64,000 bases of DNA from Geodermatophilus sp. DF01-2 (GTDB lineage: Bacteria > Actinomycetota > Actinomycetes > Mycobacteriales > Geodermatophilaceae): NCBI RefSeq assembly GCF_004571065.1, contig NZ_SPQN01000004.1, positions 58,486-122,485 of the forward strand, written 5' to 3'. The translations under genes and the position numbers were made by a program. Shown here one piece after another: positions 41,685-50,923 of this stretch. The notes under the pieces were generated by a model. It saw only the letters and a list, made by a program, of their open reading frames with translations, did no database searches and was not told the DNA's origin. The stretch's first letter is position 1. Each line of letters opens with the position of its first letter.

Positions 41685-41754
41685 GCCGCAGACGCCGGAC
41701 GGCCCCGGCCAGGCTCGGCCCGAGCCGTCCGTCAGGGCGCCCAGCCGATGGTGG

Positions 41755-42837
41755 TCAACCGCGCGTGGCCTCGGCCGTCATCCGGGCCGTCGTGGCGACG
41801 TCGACGCGGCCGTTCCACGCGACCGTGGCGTCCCTGTCCACCCGCGGCCGGTGGGCGACCACGTCGTGCACCGAGCGCAGCACGTAGATCGGCCGGCGGC
41901 GGGCGTCGTCGCCGGCTCGCCACACGTACTCGCCCATCACGCTCAGGAAACCGAGGTTGAGGCCTCCGACCATCAAGGCCAGGGAGCCGACGAGCCAGAA
42001 CCCAGCCCCCGCGACGGGTGTGACCGCGACGACGACTCCCACGATCAGCATCACCGTGGCGAGCACGCAGAGTGCGGCACCCAGGTACCCCGCGACCCGA
42101 GCCGGTGTCTGGCTGAACTCGACGAACGAGTCGACCACGAGCTTGATCTTCTTGGCGTTCGTCCACTTGCTCCGCCCGGCCGGCCGGGGCAGCTGTTCGA
42201 AGCCCACCGTGGTCTGGTCGAAGCCGGACCACGCCACCAGACCGAAGACGTTGCGGTTGGCCTCGGGCATGGCGTTCACCACGTCCAGCACCGCGCGGGA
42301 CACCAGGACGATCGACGGACCCTCGGCGGGATAGGTCGGGATGGTCGACCAACGGTGGAACCAGCGGCTGAAGGCGCGGGAGAGCGCGTTGCCCAGCCCC
42401 GTGGGCACCGATCGGGTGGCCCGGACCCCCCAGACGACGTCGTTCCCGGCCTCCCAGGCGGCGAGGAAGCGGCCGATGACCTCCAGGGGCTCCTGCAGAT
42501 CGGCCGAGAGCGTCATCGCGCACGCGCCCCGGGCGGCCCGGAAGCCGGCGGTGATCGCGGCGTGCGACCCGAAGTTGCGCGACAGGGTGATGATTCGGGC
42601 GTCCACGGGACCGCCGTCGAGCGCCGCGCGCAGCAACTCCGGTGTCCCGTCGACGGAGCCGTCGTCCACGACCACGAGCTCGAACCGATGCCCCGGGTTG
42701 GCCAGGTCGATGGCCTGGGCGAGCTCCACCAGGCCGGCGACGTTCTCGGCCTCGTTGAAGGCGGGGACCACGAGACTGACCAGCGGGCCGGTACCCGGCG
42801 CGGCGGCCGGACCCGTGAGGGGCGCGTTGTCGGTCAT
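41755..42837 (-). CDS. GT2 glycosyltransferase, DPM1/GtrB-like, with two membrane helices
   Basis: 360 residues from ATG 42837 (GTG 42846 also possible). GT-A start VSLVVPAFNEAENVAGLVEL, donor-binding VVVDDGSVDGT, ITLSRNFGSHAAITAGFRAA, SADLQEPLEVIGRFLAAWEA; C-terminal helices YLGAALCVLATVMLIVGVVV and GFWLVGSLALMVGGLNLGFL. Family members transfer sugars from NDP to undecaprenyl phosphate. Minus strand, in a region of surface-polysaccharide genes; GtrA, a usual partner, is encoded 8 kb away at 50312. Confidence 0.9.
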   Translation of the reverse strand: MTDNAPLTGPAAAPGTGPLVSLVVPAFNEAENVAGLVELAQAIDLANPGHRFELVVVDDGSVDGTPELLRAALDGGPVDARIITLSRNFGSHAAITAGFRAARGACAMTLSADLQEPLEVIGRFLAAWEAGNDVVWGVRATRSVPTGLGNALSRAFSRWFHRWSTIPTYPAEGPSIVLVSRAVLDVVNAMPEANRNVFGLVAWSGFDQTTVGFEQLPRPAGRSKWTNAKKIKLVVDSFVEFSQTPARVAGYLGAALCVLATVMLIVGVVVAVTPVAGAGFWLVGSLALMVGGLNLGFLSVMGEYVWRAGDDARRRPIYVLRSVHDVVAHRPRVDRDATVAWNGRVDVATTARMTAEATRG

Positions 42838-43087
42838 GGGCGTCACTTTCGTGTGCGGTTCGGCTCAGCCGGCACGGCTGGTGGTTCCGGCTCCGACCCG
42901 GTGAGCAGCCCGGAGCTCGTCGTGCATGTCGTCCGCGCCGACCGGTGCCCGCGAGGGGCGGGACCACCCCGGCCGCGGCCATGGTGGACCCGGTCGGACG
43001 GAACCGGCGACACCGACGCGCGGGAAGGCGAGCGGGAACACGCCGGCGGTCCGGCCCGGAGCCACTCCACCCGGGGTGCCGAGGGGC

Positions 43088-44080
43088 TCACAGCGTCGGC
43101 TGGGGCACACCCGGTGGTGACACAGCGCGGACACCGCGAGCCGACCACGCCGCCGTCCCGGCGGCCAGCACGTCGGCGACGGTGAGGATCAGCCGGGAGG
43201 CGAGGGCGACGCCGAGCGCGGTGCCCACGCCACCGAACGGCGACAGCGATGCCACGAGCACGGCCTCCCGGACGCCGAGTCCGGACGGCGAGGCCACGGC
43301 GAGCAGGCCCGCGGTCATGGCCAGCGCGAAGGACCCGATCGCGTTGGTCAGGCTGGGGCTGAGGTCGCTGCCTGCACCGATGCCGAGGAGGTAGAAGTGG
43401 ACGCCGAACAGGGTCCAGGCCAGCGCCGACCAGCCCAGGACCCGGAGGAGCCCGCGGAGCCGCAGGCGGTGGCCGAGACCCGCTCGGCCGAGGATGCGGA
43501 GGAACAGGTCGACCAGTCGGCTGAGCACCGGCGGGATGGCGCAGACGAGGGCGATGGGGACGAGCACGGCGACGCCCCAGACCGCGGCACCCCCGACCTC
43601 CACGAGCGTGGGGACGCCGAGAAGGCCCAGGACCAGGGCCGCGGTGGTGGACAGGCCCACCAGGACCAGCGAGGCGGCGAAGGAGCGGGCCCGCGGGATG
43701 CCGGCGCGCAGGGACAGCTCCATCTGCAGCACGAAAGCCCAGACGCTGCCCGGCAGGTACTTGCCGAGCTGGCCGACGAGGTAGATCTGTCCGGCCTCGA
43801 CGGTCGCGACCTCGTGGTCCAGTTCCCGGAGCACGGCCTGCCACGCCTTGACGTTCGCCGCGATGGCCCCGAGCGCCGCGGCGAACGAGGCGGCGATCGT
43901 CCAGCCGTTCAGCGACAGCAGCGTGTCCCGGACGTCCGGCCACAGGCGGATGACCGCGTAGACGATCGATGCCGCGATGGCGATCGCGAGGGCGGCGCGG
44001 ACGGTCTTCAGCAGCAGCGCCCGGTGAGACCGGGACGGTGCTTCCGCCGCTTGCGGGGGGACGGCAGTGTCGATAGCCAC
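43088..44080 (-). CDS. UPF0104/LPG-synthase-type membrane protein
   Basis: 330 residues from GTG 44080 preceded by GGAGGAGAG. About eight membrane helices (ALAIAIAASIVYAVIRL, WTIAASFAAALGAIAANVKA, LVLVGLSTTAALVLGLLG, VPIALVCAIPPVLSRL, ALAWTLFGVHFYLLGIG, FALAMTAGLLAVASPSGLGV). The GKYLPGSVWAF segment and SPSGLGVREA motif are typical of the lysylphosphatidylglycerol synthase membrane region, without its catalytic domain. A lipid or polymer flippase role is inferred from context. Confidence 0.85.
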   Translation of the reverse strand: MAIDTAVPPQAAEAPSRSHRALLLKTVRAALAIAIAASIVYAVIRLWPDVRDTLLSLNGWTIAASFAAALGAIAANVKAWQAVLRELDHEVATVEAGQIYLVGQLGKYLPGSVWAFVLQMELSLRAGIPRARSFAASLVLVGLSTTAALVLGLLGVPTLVEVGGAAVWGVAVLVPIALVCAIPPVLSRLVDLFLRILGRAGLGHRLRLRGLLRVLGWSALAWTLFGVHFYLLGIGAGSDLSPSLTNAIGSFALAMTAGLLAVASPSGLGVREAVLVASLSPFGGVGTALGVALASRLILTVADVLAAGTAAWSARGVRAVSPPGVPQPTL

Positions 44081-44197
44081 GAGTTCTCTCCTCCGGGGCA
44101 GGGCCCGCGTAGGGGGAGCAGACCAGCGCCGTTCACCGAGGCTAACAGCGGAATTCGCGCCCGACACCGTTGGTCGCAATCGGTAGTCACAGCACCC

Positions 44198-44899
44198 TCA
44201 CGAGGCGCTTGCGTGCCTCCGCCACCACTCGAGCGCGGGTTCCAGGGGAGGCGACGCGGGCCAGTCGGTCGCGATGTCGGCGCCGGAGCCGTAGAGCTCG
44301 GCCAGCCGCCCGATGTCGGCGTCGTCCATGCCCTGGCGGCTCATCCCCACGGAGTTGACGCCCTGCAGCCGCGCCGGGTTGCCGAAGGCCTTGGCGTAGG
44401 GAGGGATGTCACGGGTCACCACGGAACCCATGCCCAACATCACCCCGGGGCCGATCACGCGTCGCTGGTGCACCGTGGCGCCCAGCCCCAAGTTGGCCCG
44501 GTCTCCGACCGTCACGTGGCCGCCGAGGGTGACCGTGGAGGCCATGGTCACGCCGTCCCCGACGTTCCCGTCGTGACCGACGTACACCTTGTTCATCACG
44601 AAGCAGTCGGACCCGATACGGGTCGTGCTCGCCGACCCCGAGTGCACGGTCGTGTACTCCCGCAGCGTGGTGCGGCTGCCGACCTCGACGCCGCACCCGA
44701 CGAGCTCGCCGTCCCAGGCCGCACCGTGGTCGTGCCCGCGGATCTCGGGGGGTGACCCGAGGACGACGTGCGGGCCGATCCAGTTGTCGTCGCCGATGCG
44801 GCACGGGCCCACGAGCACGGCGTAGGGCCCGACGACGTTGCCCGTGCCGAGCTCCACCTCGGGCCCCACGACCGCGGTGTGGTGGATCCGGTTCGGCAT
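44198..44899 (-). CDS. LpxA-like hexapeptide acyltransferase
   Basis: 233 residues from ATG 44899. Left-handed beta-helix repeats: IHHTAVVGPEVELGTGNVVG, PYAVLVGPCRIGDDNWIGPH, YTTVHSGSASTTRIGSDCFV, MNKVYVGHDGNVGDGVTMAS, LGLGATVHQRRVIGPGVMLG; C-terminal YAKAFGNPARLQGVNSVGMS-type segment as in LpxA. As this is a Gram-positive background, it probably acylates a nucleotide sugar or polysaccharide, not lipid A. Divergent from the DegT aminotransferase. Confidence 0.85.
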   Translation of the reverse strand: MPNRIHHTAVVGPEVELGTGNVVGPYAVLVGPCRIGDDNWIGPHVVLGSPPEIRGHDHGAAWDGELVGCGVEVGSRTTLREYTTVHSGSASTTRIGSDCFVMNKVYVGHDGNVGDGVTMASTVTLGGHVTVGDRANLGLGATVHQRRVIGPGVMLGMGSVVTRDIPPYAKAFGNPARLQGVNSVGMSRQGMDDADIGRLAELYGSGADIATDWPASPPLEPALEWWRRHASAS

Positions 44900-45093
44900 G
44901 CCTGGGCTCCTTCGTGCCGGGTCGCGGACCGGCTTCCGTCGGCCCCTCGGCGAGAGGTGACGCAGGGCATCGGCGGCCCTGCTGCGGTGGGAGGGGCGAG
45001 TGTGACGGTTGAGTCCGTATCACGCGGGGTGTGATGGGACCGCGGTTACCGTAACGGGGTCAGTCCTACACGCACCGAACGGAAGCAGCTGTC

Positions 45094-46185
45094 GTGATCC
45101 CCATCAGTGTGGTCGACGTCCGTGAAGCAGAGCCCCTCGTCCTCGAGGTCATCCGGTCCGGCGTCATCGCCCAGGGGCCGATGGTCAAGCGCCTCGAGGA
45201 CGCCTTCGCGGAGGTCGTCGGCGTTCGGCACGCCGTGGCCGTCAACAACGGGACGACGGCCCTCGTGGCCGCGCTGCAGGTCCTCGACCTCCAACCCGGT
45301 GACGAGGTGGTCACCTCTCCCTTCACCTTCGTGGCGACGCTCAACGCGATCCTCGAGGCCGGTGCTACCGCCCGCTTCGCCGACATCCGCCAGAGCGACT
45401 TCGCCGTCGACCCGGCCGCCGTGGCCGAGCGCGTGGGGGACCGCGCGAAGGTGCTCATGCCGGTCCACCTCTACGGGCAGACCGCCGACATGGGTCCGCT
45501 CATGGACATCGCGCGCGACCGCGGCCTTCACGTCGTCGAGGACTCGGCGCAGGCGCACGGCGCCACCTACGAAGGCAGGGGGGCGGGCGCGTTCGGCATC
45601 GGCTGTTTCTCCTTCTATGCCACCAAGAACCTCACCACCGGTGAGGGCGGGATGATCACGACGGACGACGACGCGGTCGCCGACCGGTTGCGGGTGCTGC
45701 GCAACCAGGGCATGCGGCAGCGCTACCAGTACGAGATGGCGGGCCACAACTACCGGATGACCGACCTCCAGGCCGCCGTCGGCATCCCCCAGATCGGGCG
45801 GATGGACGAGATCGTCGAGCAGCGGAAGAAGAACGCGGCTCGCCTGACGGCCGGCCTCGGCGGCATCGCGGGCGTCATCACGCCCGGCGAACTGCCCGGC
45901 CGCTCGCACGTCTGGCACCAGTACACCGTCCTGCTCGACGAGTCCATCGACCGGGACCGCGTGGTCGCCGACCTCGCTGAGGCCGGGATCGGTGCCGGCA
46001 TCTACTACCCGCGCGCCGTCTTCGACTACGACTGCTACCGCGACGACCCCCGCGTGGTGATCGAGGACGTGCCCGTGGCGGCGTCGGTGGCCCGACGCTG
46101 TCTGTCCCTGCCGGTGCACCAGCACCTGACCGAAGAGCACCTCGACACGATCGTCGAGTCCGTCCGCCGAGTGCTGGGAGCCTGA
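45094..46185 (+). CDS. DegT/DnrJ/EryC1 sugar aminotransferase (first)
   Basis: PLP-dependent transfer of an amino group to a keto-sugar nucleotide. 363 residues from GTG 45094. AVNNGTTALVAALQVLDLQP, DEVVTSPFTFVATLNAILEA, VEDSAQAHGATYEGRGAGAF, SFYATKNLTTGEGGMI (Schiff-base Lys) and GHNYRMTDLQAAVGIPQIGR. Two bases before the Gfo/Idh dehydrogenase: the pair fits WlbC/WlbA-type synthesis of an amino sugar. The divergent interval contains GTTAC-C-GTAAC (45045-45055). Confidence 0.92.
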   Translation: MIPISVVDVREAEPLVLEVIRSGVIAQGPMVKRLEDAFAEVVGVRHAVAVNNGTTALVAALQVLDLQPGDEVVTSPFTFVATLNAILEAGATARFADIRQSDFAVDPAAVAERVGDRAKVLMPVHLYGQTADMGPLMDIARDRGLHVVEDSAQAHGATYEGRGAGAFGIGCFSFYATKNLTTGEGGMITTDDDAVADRLRVLRNQGMRQRYQYEMAGHNYRMTDLQAAVGIPQIGRMDEIVEQRKKNAARLTAGLGGIAGVITPGELPGRSHVWHQYTVLLDESIDRDRVVADLAEAGIGAGIYYPRAVFDYDCYRDDPRVVIEDVPVAASVARRCLSLPVHQHLTEEHLDTIVESVRRVLGA

Positions 46186-46187
46186 CC

Positions 46188-47153
46188 GTGGCCCGTCCGT
46201 CGATCGCCGTCGTGGGAACCGGGTCCATGGGCTCCCTCCACGCCCGGGTCCTGCACAACTCCGGCCGCGCCGACCTCGCCGTCGTGGTCGAACCGCGCCA
46301 GGAGGTCGGCCGCACCGTCGCCGACCGCTTCGGTGCTGCCTGGGCCCCCGACCTCGACGGCCTCTCCGGCATCGACGCGGTCATCATCGCGGCGGCCACC
46401 CACGCCCACCACGGCCTGGCCCTGCAGGTCATCGACGCCGGCCTCCCCCTGCTGGTGGAGAAACCGGTCGCCGACGACCTGGCCAAGAGCCAGGAGATCG
46501 TGGACGCGTCGGAGAAGGCCGACCTTCCGCTGATGTGCGGCCTGCTGGAGCGCTACAACAGCGCGGTGGTCACCGCTGCGCAGCTGACCCGCGAGCCGGT
46601 GCACGTCAGTGCCGTCCGGCACTCGCCGTACGCGCCCCGGATCAAGACCGGCGTCGCGTGGGACCTGCTCGTCCACGACGTCGACATCGCCCTGCGGCTG
46701 ATCGGGGACGAGCCGACGGCCGTCGATGCCACGCTCGGCTACTTCCACCCCGCTTCGGTGCCGGGCGCCGAGGACATGGCCGAGAGCCTGCTGTCCTTCG
46801 CCGGCGGTCGGATGGCGTCGGTGTCGGCCTCCCGGATCGGGCAGCAGAAGATCCGCAGCCTGCGCATCACCGAGGTGGACCGGGCGATCGAGGTCGACCT
46901 GCTCCGCCAGAGCGTGACCATCTACCGACACGTCGACGCCGAGGCGGCAACCGAGGACGGGCCGGGCTACCGGCAGCAGACCGTCATCGAGATCCCGACG
47001 CTGGTGCAGATGGGTGAGCCGCTGGCCGCCCAGCTCGACCGCTTCGTCGACCTGGTGGAGGGCCGGGTGGACGCCGCGCAGGAGCGGGCGTCGATCATGC
47101 CGGCCCACCGCGTCGTCGGCGCGGTGGTGGCCTCGGCGCCCGTCCTGGTCTGA
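46188..47153 (+). CDS. Gfo/Idh/MocA family sugar dehydrogenase
   Basis: NAD(P)-dependent oxidation of a (nucleotide) sugar. 321 residues, GTG 46188. Rossmann VVGTGSMGSLHARVL, EKPVADD, and WDLLVHDVDIALRLIG carrying the catalytic His and Asp. Would supply the keto-sugar to the preceding aminotransferase. A terminator follows. Confidence 0.9.
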   Translation: MARPSIAVVGTGSMGSLHARVLHNSGRADLAVVVEPRQEVGRTVADRFGAAWAPDLDGLSGIDAVIIAAATHAHHGLALQVIDAGLPLLVEKPVADDLAKSQEIVDASEKADLPLMCGLLERYNSAVVTAAQLTREPVHVSAVRHSPYAPRIKTGVAWDLLVHDVDIALRLIGDEPTAVDATLGYFHPASVPGAEDMAESLLSFAGGRMASVSASRIGQQKIRSLRITEVDRAIEVDLLRQSVTIYRHVDAEAATEDGPGYRQQTVIEIPTLVQMGEPLAAQLDRFVDLVEGRVDAAQERASIMPAHRVVGAVVASAPVLV

Positions 47154-47191
47154 CCCCTCCCGGGCCGCCGCAGCGGGCGACCGGCCCGACG

Positions 47192-47236
47192 GACGACGGA
47201 GCGGGGGCACCGATCCGGTGCCCCCGCCCCGTCGTC
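47192..47236. terminator. Bidirectional terminator between convergent sugar genes
   Basis: GACGACGGAGCGGGGGCACC pairs with GGTGCCCCCGCCCCGTCGTC around a five-base loop with one mismatch; followed by GGTTTCT. Lies 38 bases after the Gfo/Idh gene and 15 bases from the acyltransferase stop on the other strand. Confidence 0.85.
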
Positions 47237-47251
47237 GGTTTCTGGACCGAC

Positions 47252-47719
47252 CTACGACGAGGCCTGTTCCAGCGGCCGGAACGTCACCTCGCCGGCCTCG
47301 ATGTGCACCGTGGCGATCGGTCGTGCCGGGACCCCGCCGACCACGGTGTGCGGCGGGACGTCCTTGCTGACGACCGCGCCGGCGCCCACGACGCTGTGGT
47401 CGCCGATCCGCACGCCCATGTTGACGACGGCCCCGGCGCCGATGAAGACGCAGTTCCCGATGTGTACCGGGGCGCGCTCCACGGTCGGGAACGCCCGGCC
47501 GGACACGCAGCGGCGCACCGAGGAGTGCGTGTAGATCTGCGCGCCGGTGGAGATGTCGCAGCCCCGGCCGATGGTGAGCCCACCCGACCCGTCGATCGTC
47601 GTGAAGGCACCGATCCAGGTCCCCTCGCCGATCGTCGGCTCCCCGACGACCCAGGCGTGCGGGTTGTAGGGGTTGGGGGGGAGCGCCGCGCTGTCGTGCG
47701 GGACGTCAGGACGGGTCAC
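47252..47719 (-). CDS. Hexapeptide acetyltransferase (WbbJ/WlbB-like)
   Basis: 155 residues. Beta-helix repeats GEGTWIGAFTTIDGSGGLTI, GRGCDISTGAQIYTHSS, IGNCVFIGAGAVVNMGVRIG, DHSVVGAGAVVSKDVPPHTV with VGGVPARPI. Acetylates an amino-sugar nucleotide in surface-glycan synthesis, probably the product of the adjacent DegT enzymes. ATG 47719 is 5 bases after the epimerase stop; last gene of a three-gene minus operon. Confidence 0.9.
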   Translation of the reverse strand: MTRPDVPHDSAALPPNPYNPHAWVVGEPTIGEGTWIGAFTTIDGSGGLTIGRGCDISTGAQIYTHSSVRRCVSGRAFPTVERAPVHIGNCVFIGAGAVVNMGVRIGDHSVVGAGAVVSKDVPPHTVVGGVPARPIATVHIEAGEVTFRPLEQASS

Positions 47720-47724
47720 GGCGG

Positions 47725-48660
47725 TCAGGCGATCTCGGTCTCGACCAGTTCCTTCATGCCCGTCGCCAGGTCGATGGTCGGCTCCCAGCCGAGCACCTCT
47801 CGCGCCCGGGTGATGTCCGCCGCCCGGCGGGAGACGAGGACGTCGCGGGGGTTGAACTGCGGCTCGACGTTGACGCCCACCGCGGCGATCAGCGTGCGGG
47901 CCAGTTCGGCGACGCTGGTGTCGATGCCGGTGCCGACGTTGACGGCTAGGTTCGCCTGTGCCGGGTCGACGTCCAGGGACATGACGACCGAGCGGGCGAT
48001 GTCGTGCACGTGCACGAAGTCCATCGACTGCTCGCCCTTGCCGTCGATGACGGGCGGCTCACCGGCCCGCAGCCGCTTCACGAAGTGGTTGATGACGGAG
48101 GTGTAGTAGGCGGTCGGCTTCTGGCCGGGGCCGTACACGTTGAAGAACCGCAGCCCGATCCAGCTGAGCGACGAGCGGCGGGCGTAGTAGTCGAGCAGGT
48201 GCTCGCCGGCCAGCTTCGCGACGCAGTACGGGGTGAGCGGGTTGACCGGGCCGTCCTCCTTCATGGGGAGGCTCTCCGGGTCGCCGTAGACGGAGGCGCT
48301 GGAGGCGAAGACGACGCGGCGGACGCCGTGGTCGGCGGCGGCGGCGAAGACGTTGTTGGCGCCGACCATGTTGATGTCGACGCTCTCGTACGGGTCGGCC
48401 TGGCTCTTGTTGATCGACACCGCGGCGAGGTGGATGACGTCCTCGCAGCCCTTCATGGCCGCGTGGACGGCGCCGCCGTAGCGGACGTCCTGGTCGACGA
48501 ACTCGACGTCGCCGGTGGCGACCCACTCGGCGACCCTGGCGCGGTCGCCACGGAACATGTTGTCGAAGAGCCGGATCTTGTGCCCGCGCTCGAGCAGCAG
48601 GGGGACGACGTGGGAGCCGATGAACCCGGCCCCACCCGTGACGAAGACGGTCGACGGCAT
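47725..48660 (-). CDS. NAD-dependent nucleotide-sugar epimerase/dehydratase
   Basis: Extended SDR, 311 residues. TVFVTGGAGFIGSHVVPLLL (NAD site), HLAAVS, ASSASVYGDPES, and YCVAK (catalytic Tyr-x3-Lys) with VNPLTPYC, RFFNVYGPGQ. Acts on UDP- or dTDP-sugar in the surface polysaccharide pathway. Lies 33 bases after the second DegT gene and before the acetyltransferase. Confidence 0.92.
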   Translation of the reverse strand: MPSTVFVTGGAGFIGSHVVPLLLERGHKIRLFDNMFRGDRARVAEWVATGDVEFVDQDVRYGGAVHAAMKGCEDVIHLAAVSINKSQADPYESVDINMVGANNVFAAAADHGVRRVVFASSASVYGDPESLPMKEDGPVNPLTPYCVAKLAGEHLLDYYARRSSLSWIGLRFFNVYGPGQKPTAYYTSVINHFVKRLRAGEPPVIDGKGEQSMDFVHVHDIARSVVMSLDVDPAQANLAVNVGTGIDTSVAELARTLIAAVGVNVEPQFNPRDVLVSRRAADITRAREVLGWEPTIDLATGMKELVETEIA

Positions 48661-48693
48661 GGCGGTACTCCTCGTGTTCTGCGGTGAGTGGGG

Positions 48694-49842
48694 TCAGCGA
48701 GCGGCGGGGACGACCTCGCGGACGGCCGCTGCCACCCGCTCGACCTGCGCCTCGGTGAGGTTGGCGTGCATGGGGATGGCCAGGTGTCGACGGAACAGGT
48801 CCGCGGAGACCGGGCAGGGTGCCGTCGCGCCGTAGACCGGCTGCAGGTGCGAGGCGTAGGTGCCGAAGTTGCACTGGATGCCGCGGCTGCGCAGCTCGGT
48901 GGCGACCCGGCCGCGGTCGACGCTCGGGTCGAGGGTCAACGCGTAGGTCTGCCAGGAGTGCGTGCGGTCCGGCGCGGTGTGGGGCAGCGTGACCAGGTCG
49001 AAGTCGCCCAGCAGCCGCTGGTAGGACTCCGCGACGACCTGGCGGGCCTTGAGCAACTCGGGCTGCCGCTCCAGCTGGGCCAGCATGATCGCCGCGGCGA
49101 TGTCCGAGAGCTTGTAGTTGTACCCGATCTCGTCGAACTGGGGGACCGGGAGCCCGGTCGTCCCGGCACGCGACAGCGCACTCTCGATGCCGAAGTTGTG
49201 CGTCTTCCGCGCCTGGGTGGCGATCTCCTCGCGGTCGGTGGTGAGCGCACCGCCCTCGCCGGCGGTGATGCCCTTCCGGCCGTGGAAGGAGAAGCACGCG
49301 GCGTCGCCGAAGCTGCCCGCGGGGCGGCCCTGGTAGGTGGCGCCGGAGGAGCAGGCGGCGTCCTCGACCAGCCACAGGCCTCGCTTGGCGGCGATGGCCT
49401 CGAGCTCGGCGTAGTCCGCCGGCTGCCCCAGGGTGTCCACGGCGATGATTCCCACGGTCCGCTCGCTGACGGCCGCCTCCACCGCCTGCGGGTCCACCGT
49501 CCAGGTGTCGGGGCGGACGTCGGCGAAGACCGGCCTGCCCCCGCCGTAGACGACCGAGTGCCCGGTGGCCGGGAAGGTGTAGTCCGCGACGACCACCTCG
49601 TCGCCCGGGCGGAGGCCCAGGGCCGACGTCGCCAGGTGCAGCGCCGCGGTGCAGTTGTTCACCGGGAGCACGTGCCGCGTGCCGGTGGAACGGGCGAAGG
49701 CCTCTTCGAAGCGCTTCCCGGTCGGCCCCTGGCCGGCGAGCCAGCCGGAGCGGAACACCTCCTCGATCGCGCGCAGTTCGGGCTCACCGAACGTCGGCTG
49801 CCCGAGGGCGATGACGTCGACGGGGGCGGATGGGGTCGACAT
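48694..49842 (-). CDS. DegT/DnrJ/EryC1 sugar aminotransferase (second)
   Basis: 382 residues from ATG 49842. FGEPELRAIEEVFRSGWLAG, PVNNCTAALHLATSALGLRP, DEVVVADYTFPATGHSVVYG, EDAACSSGATYQGRPAGSFG, SFHGRKGITAGEGGAL (PLP Lys), IGYNYKLSDIAAAIMLAQLE. Not a recent duplicate of the first copy. First gene of the minus operon aminotransferase-epimerase-acetyltransferase. Confidence 0.92.
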   Translation of the reverse strand: MSTPSAPVDVIALGQPTFGEPELRAIEEVFRSGWLAGQGPTGKRFEEAFARSTGTRHVLPVNNCTAALHLATSALGLRPGDEVVVADYTFPATGHSVVYGGGRPVFADVRPDTWTVDPQAVEAAVSERTVGIIAVDTLGQPADYAELEAIAAKRGLWLVEDAACSSGATYQGRPAGSFGDAACFSFHGRKGITAGEGGALTTDREEIATQARKTHNFGIESALSRAGTTGLPVPQFDEIGYNYKLSDIAAAIMLAQLERQPELLKARQVVAESYQRLLGDFDLVTLPHTAPDRTHSWQTYALTLDPSVDRGRVATELRSRGIQCNFGTYASHLQPVYGATAPCPVSADLFRRHLAIPMHANLTEAQVERVAAAVREVVPAAR

Positions 49843-50311
49843 GGGGCTCCTGTCGTGCGGAATCCGGGCCGGTGGAGGTCACGGCCCGGGTCCCGAGAGT
49901 ACGTGTCCAGGGAGTCGTGGCCTGGCTCTCGCGGGGTTGCGGTCGTCTCCTGTGACGGAAGGGTCACCCGCGCCGGAGGAGTTCAGCGGCTCCGGGTGAG
50001 TACGTGTGTCCGGCTCGCGGGACGTCGCCCGCGACGCGGGGAACGGCCGGGGTGTGATACCCCCCGTTGCCCGGTGTGACGGGGAGGGCGGCAGGGGTCC
50101 GTCCGGGCGTGCCCGGACGGACCCCTCCTCCTCGCCGAGCCCTCCCGGAGATCCGTTGTCCCCGTTGCCGAGCCCGTCGACGAACCGCCCGACCGCGCAG
50201 GTCCGACGTGCGCCTCGGTCTCTGCGTTGCGCACGGGAGCAGCACCGGTCAGGCGCCGAGCAGGAGAGGATCAGGTGACCGGTGCGCCGGCCGGTCGTGG
50301 AGCACGACCTG
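49843..50311. other. Intergenic stretch between sugar operon and gtrA
   Basis: 469 bases without a supportable gene; frames are Arg/Pro-rich shadows. Holds a terminator hairpin (50093-50126), an ACGTGTCC...GTACGTGTGTCC duplication near 49900-50010 and the promoter region for the aminotransferase, which cannot be pinpointed. Confidence 0.5.
50093..50126. terminator. Perfect 16-bp hairpin downstream of gtrA
   Basis: AGGGGTCCGTCCGGGC / GCCCGGACGGACCCCT with a two-base loop. About 185 bases beyond the gtrA stop on the minus strand; probable terminator. Confidence 0.75.
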
Positions 50312-50830
50312 TCACGGTCGGCCGACGGAGGACTCCGGTGCCAGGGACGGCAGGCCCGCGACCCGGGCAGTCGGGACGGCCGGCGTCTCCACCGTGACGA
50401 ACACCCAGCGCCGGTAGGACAGGAAGCGGATCGCGGTGCCGAGGACGATCGAGGCCACGTTGGCCACCTGCAGCACGAGAGCGCTCTCCTGGTCGAGACC
50501 ATGCCGCACGAACGCGACCACGGTCAGGCCCTGCAGCAGGGTGACGCCGTTGACCAGCGCGAAGAGCAGGTACTCCCGGCGCAGGCCGGTCCGGGCTCGG
50601 TGGGAGAACGACCAGTGGCGGTGCCCGACGTAGGCCAGCGTCATCGACACGAGCGTCGAGATCAGCTTGGCCGTCACGGCTCCCACGCCGACCTGCGCGT
50701 AGAGCAGCTGGAAGACGCCGAGGTCGACGACGAAGCACACGGCCCCGACGACGCCGAACGCGCCCAGTTCCTTGAGCAGCAGCCGCCAGGTGGTGCCCGC
50801 CCGGCGGGCCACGCTGTCGAGGAACGGCAT
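50312..50830 (-). CDS. GtrA-family membrane protein
   Basis: 172 residues, four membrane helices (GAFGVVGAVCFVVDLGVFQL, AKLISTLVSMTLAYVGHRHW, YLLFALVNGVTLLQGLTVVA, LVLQVANVASIVLGTAIRFL) and the RFLSYRRWVF end motif. Members help move polyprenyl-linked sugars across the membrane, usually with a GT2 enzyme like that at 41755. ATG 50830; divergent from purK. Confidence 0.9.
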   Translation of the reverse strand: MPFLDSVARRAGTTWRLLLKELGAFGVVGAVCFVVDLGVFQLLYAQVGVGAVTAKLISTLVSMTLAYVGHRHWSFSHRARTGLRREYLLFALVNGVTLLQGLTVVAFVRHGLDQESALVLQVANVASIVLGTAIRFLSYRRWVFVTVETPAVPTARVAGLPSLAPESSVGRP

Positions 50831-50908
50831 GTCTGCCGACTCTACGGCCCGAGGCCGCGGTCAGGGGCCTCGGCGAGCAGGGTCGGAGGTCTCGGTCCGC
50901 TGCCTCGC

Positions 50909-50914
50909 TAGGCT
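50909..50914 (+). promoter_or_regulatory. Putative -10 element of purK (leaderless)
   Basis: TAGGCT fits TANNNT and ends 9 bases before the purK ATG, so the transcript would begin at or just before the start codon. There is no ribosome site. The -35 is not clear. Confidence 0.4.
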
Positions 50915-50923
50915 CGACGCACC

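Noticed and set aside
44198..44899. True LpxA of lipid A synthesis
   Set aside because: No other lpx genes and a Gram-positive gene background; the same fold serves sugar acyltransferases.
45045..45055. GTTAC-C-GTAAC palindrome as operator of the aminotransferase genes
   Set aside because: Only five-base arms and a single copy; noted but not strong enough for a regulatory call.
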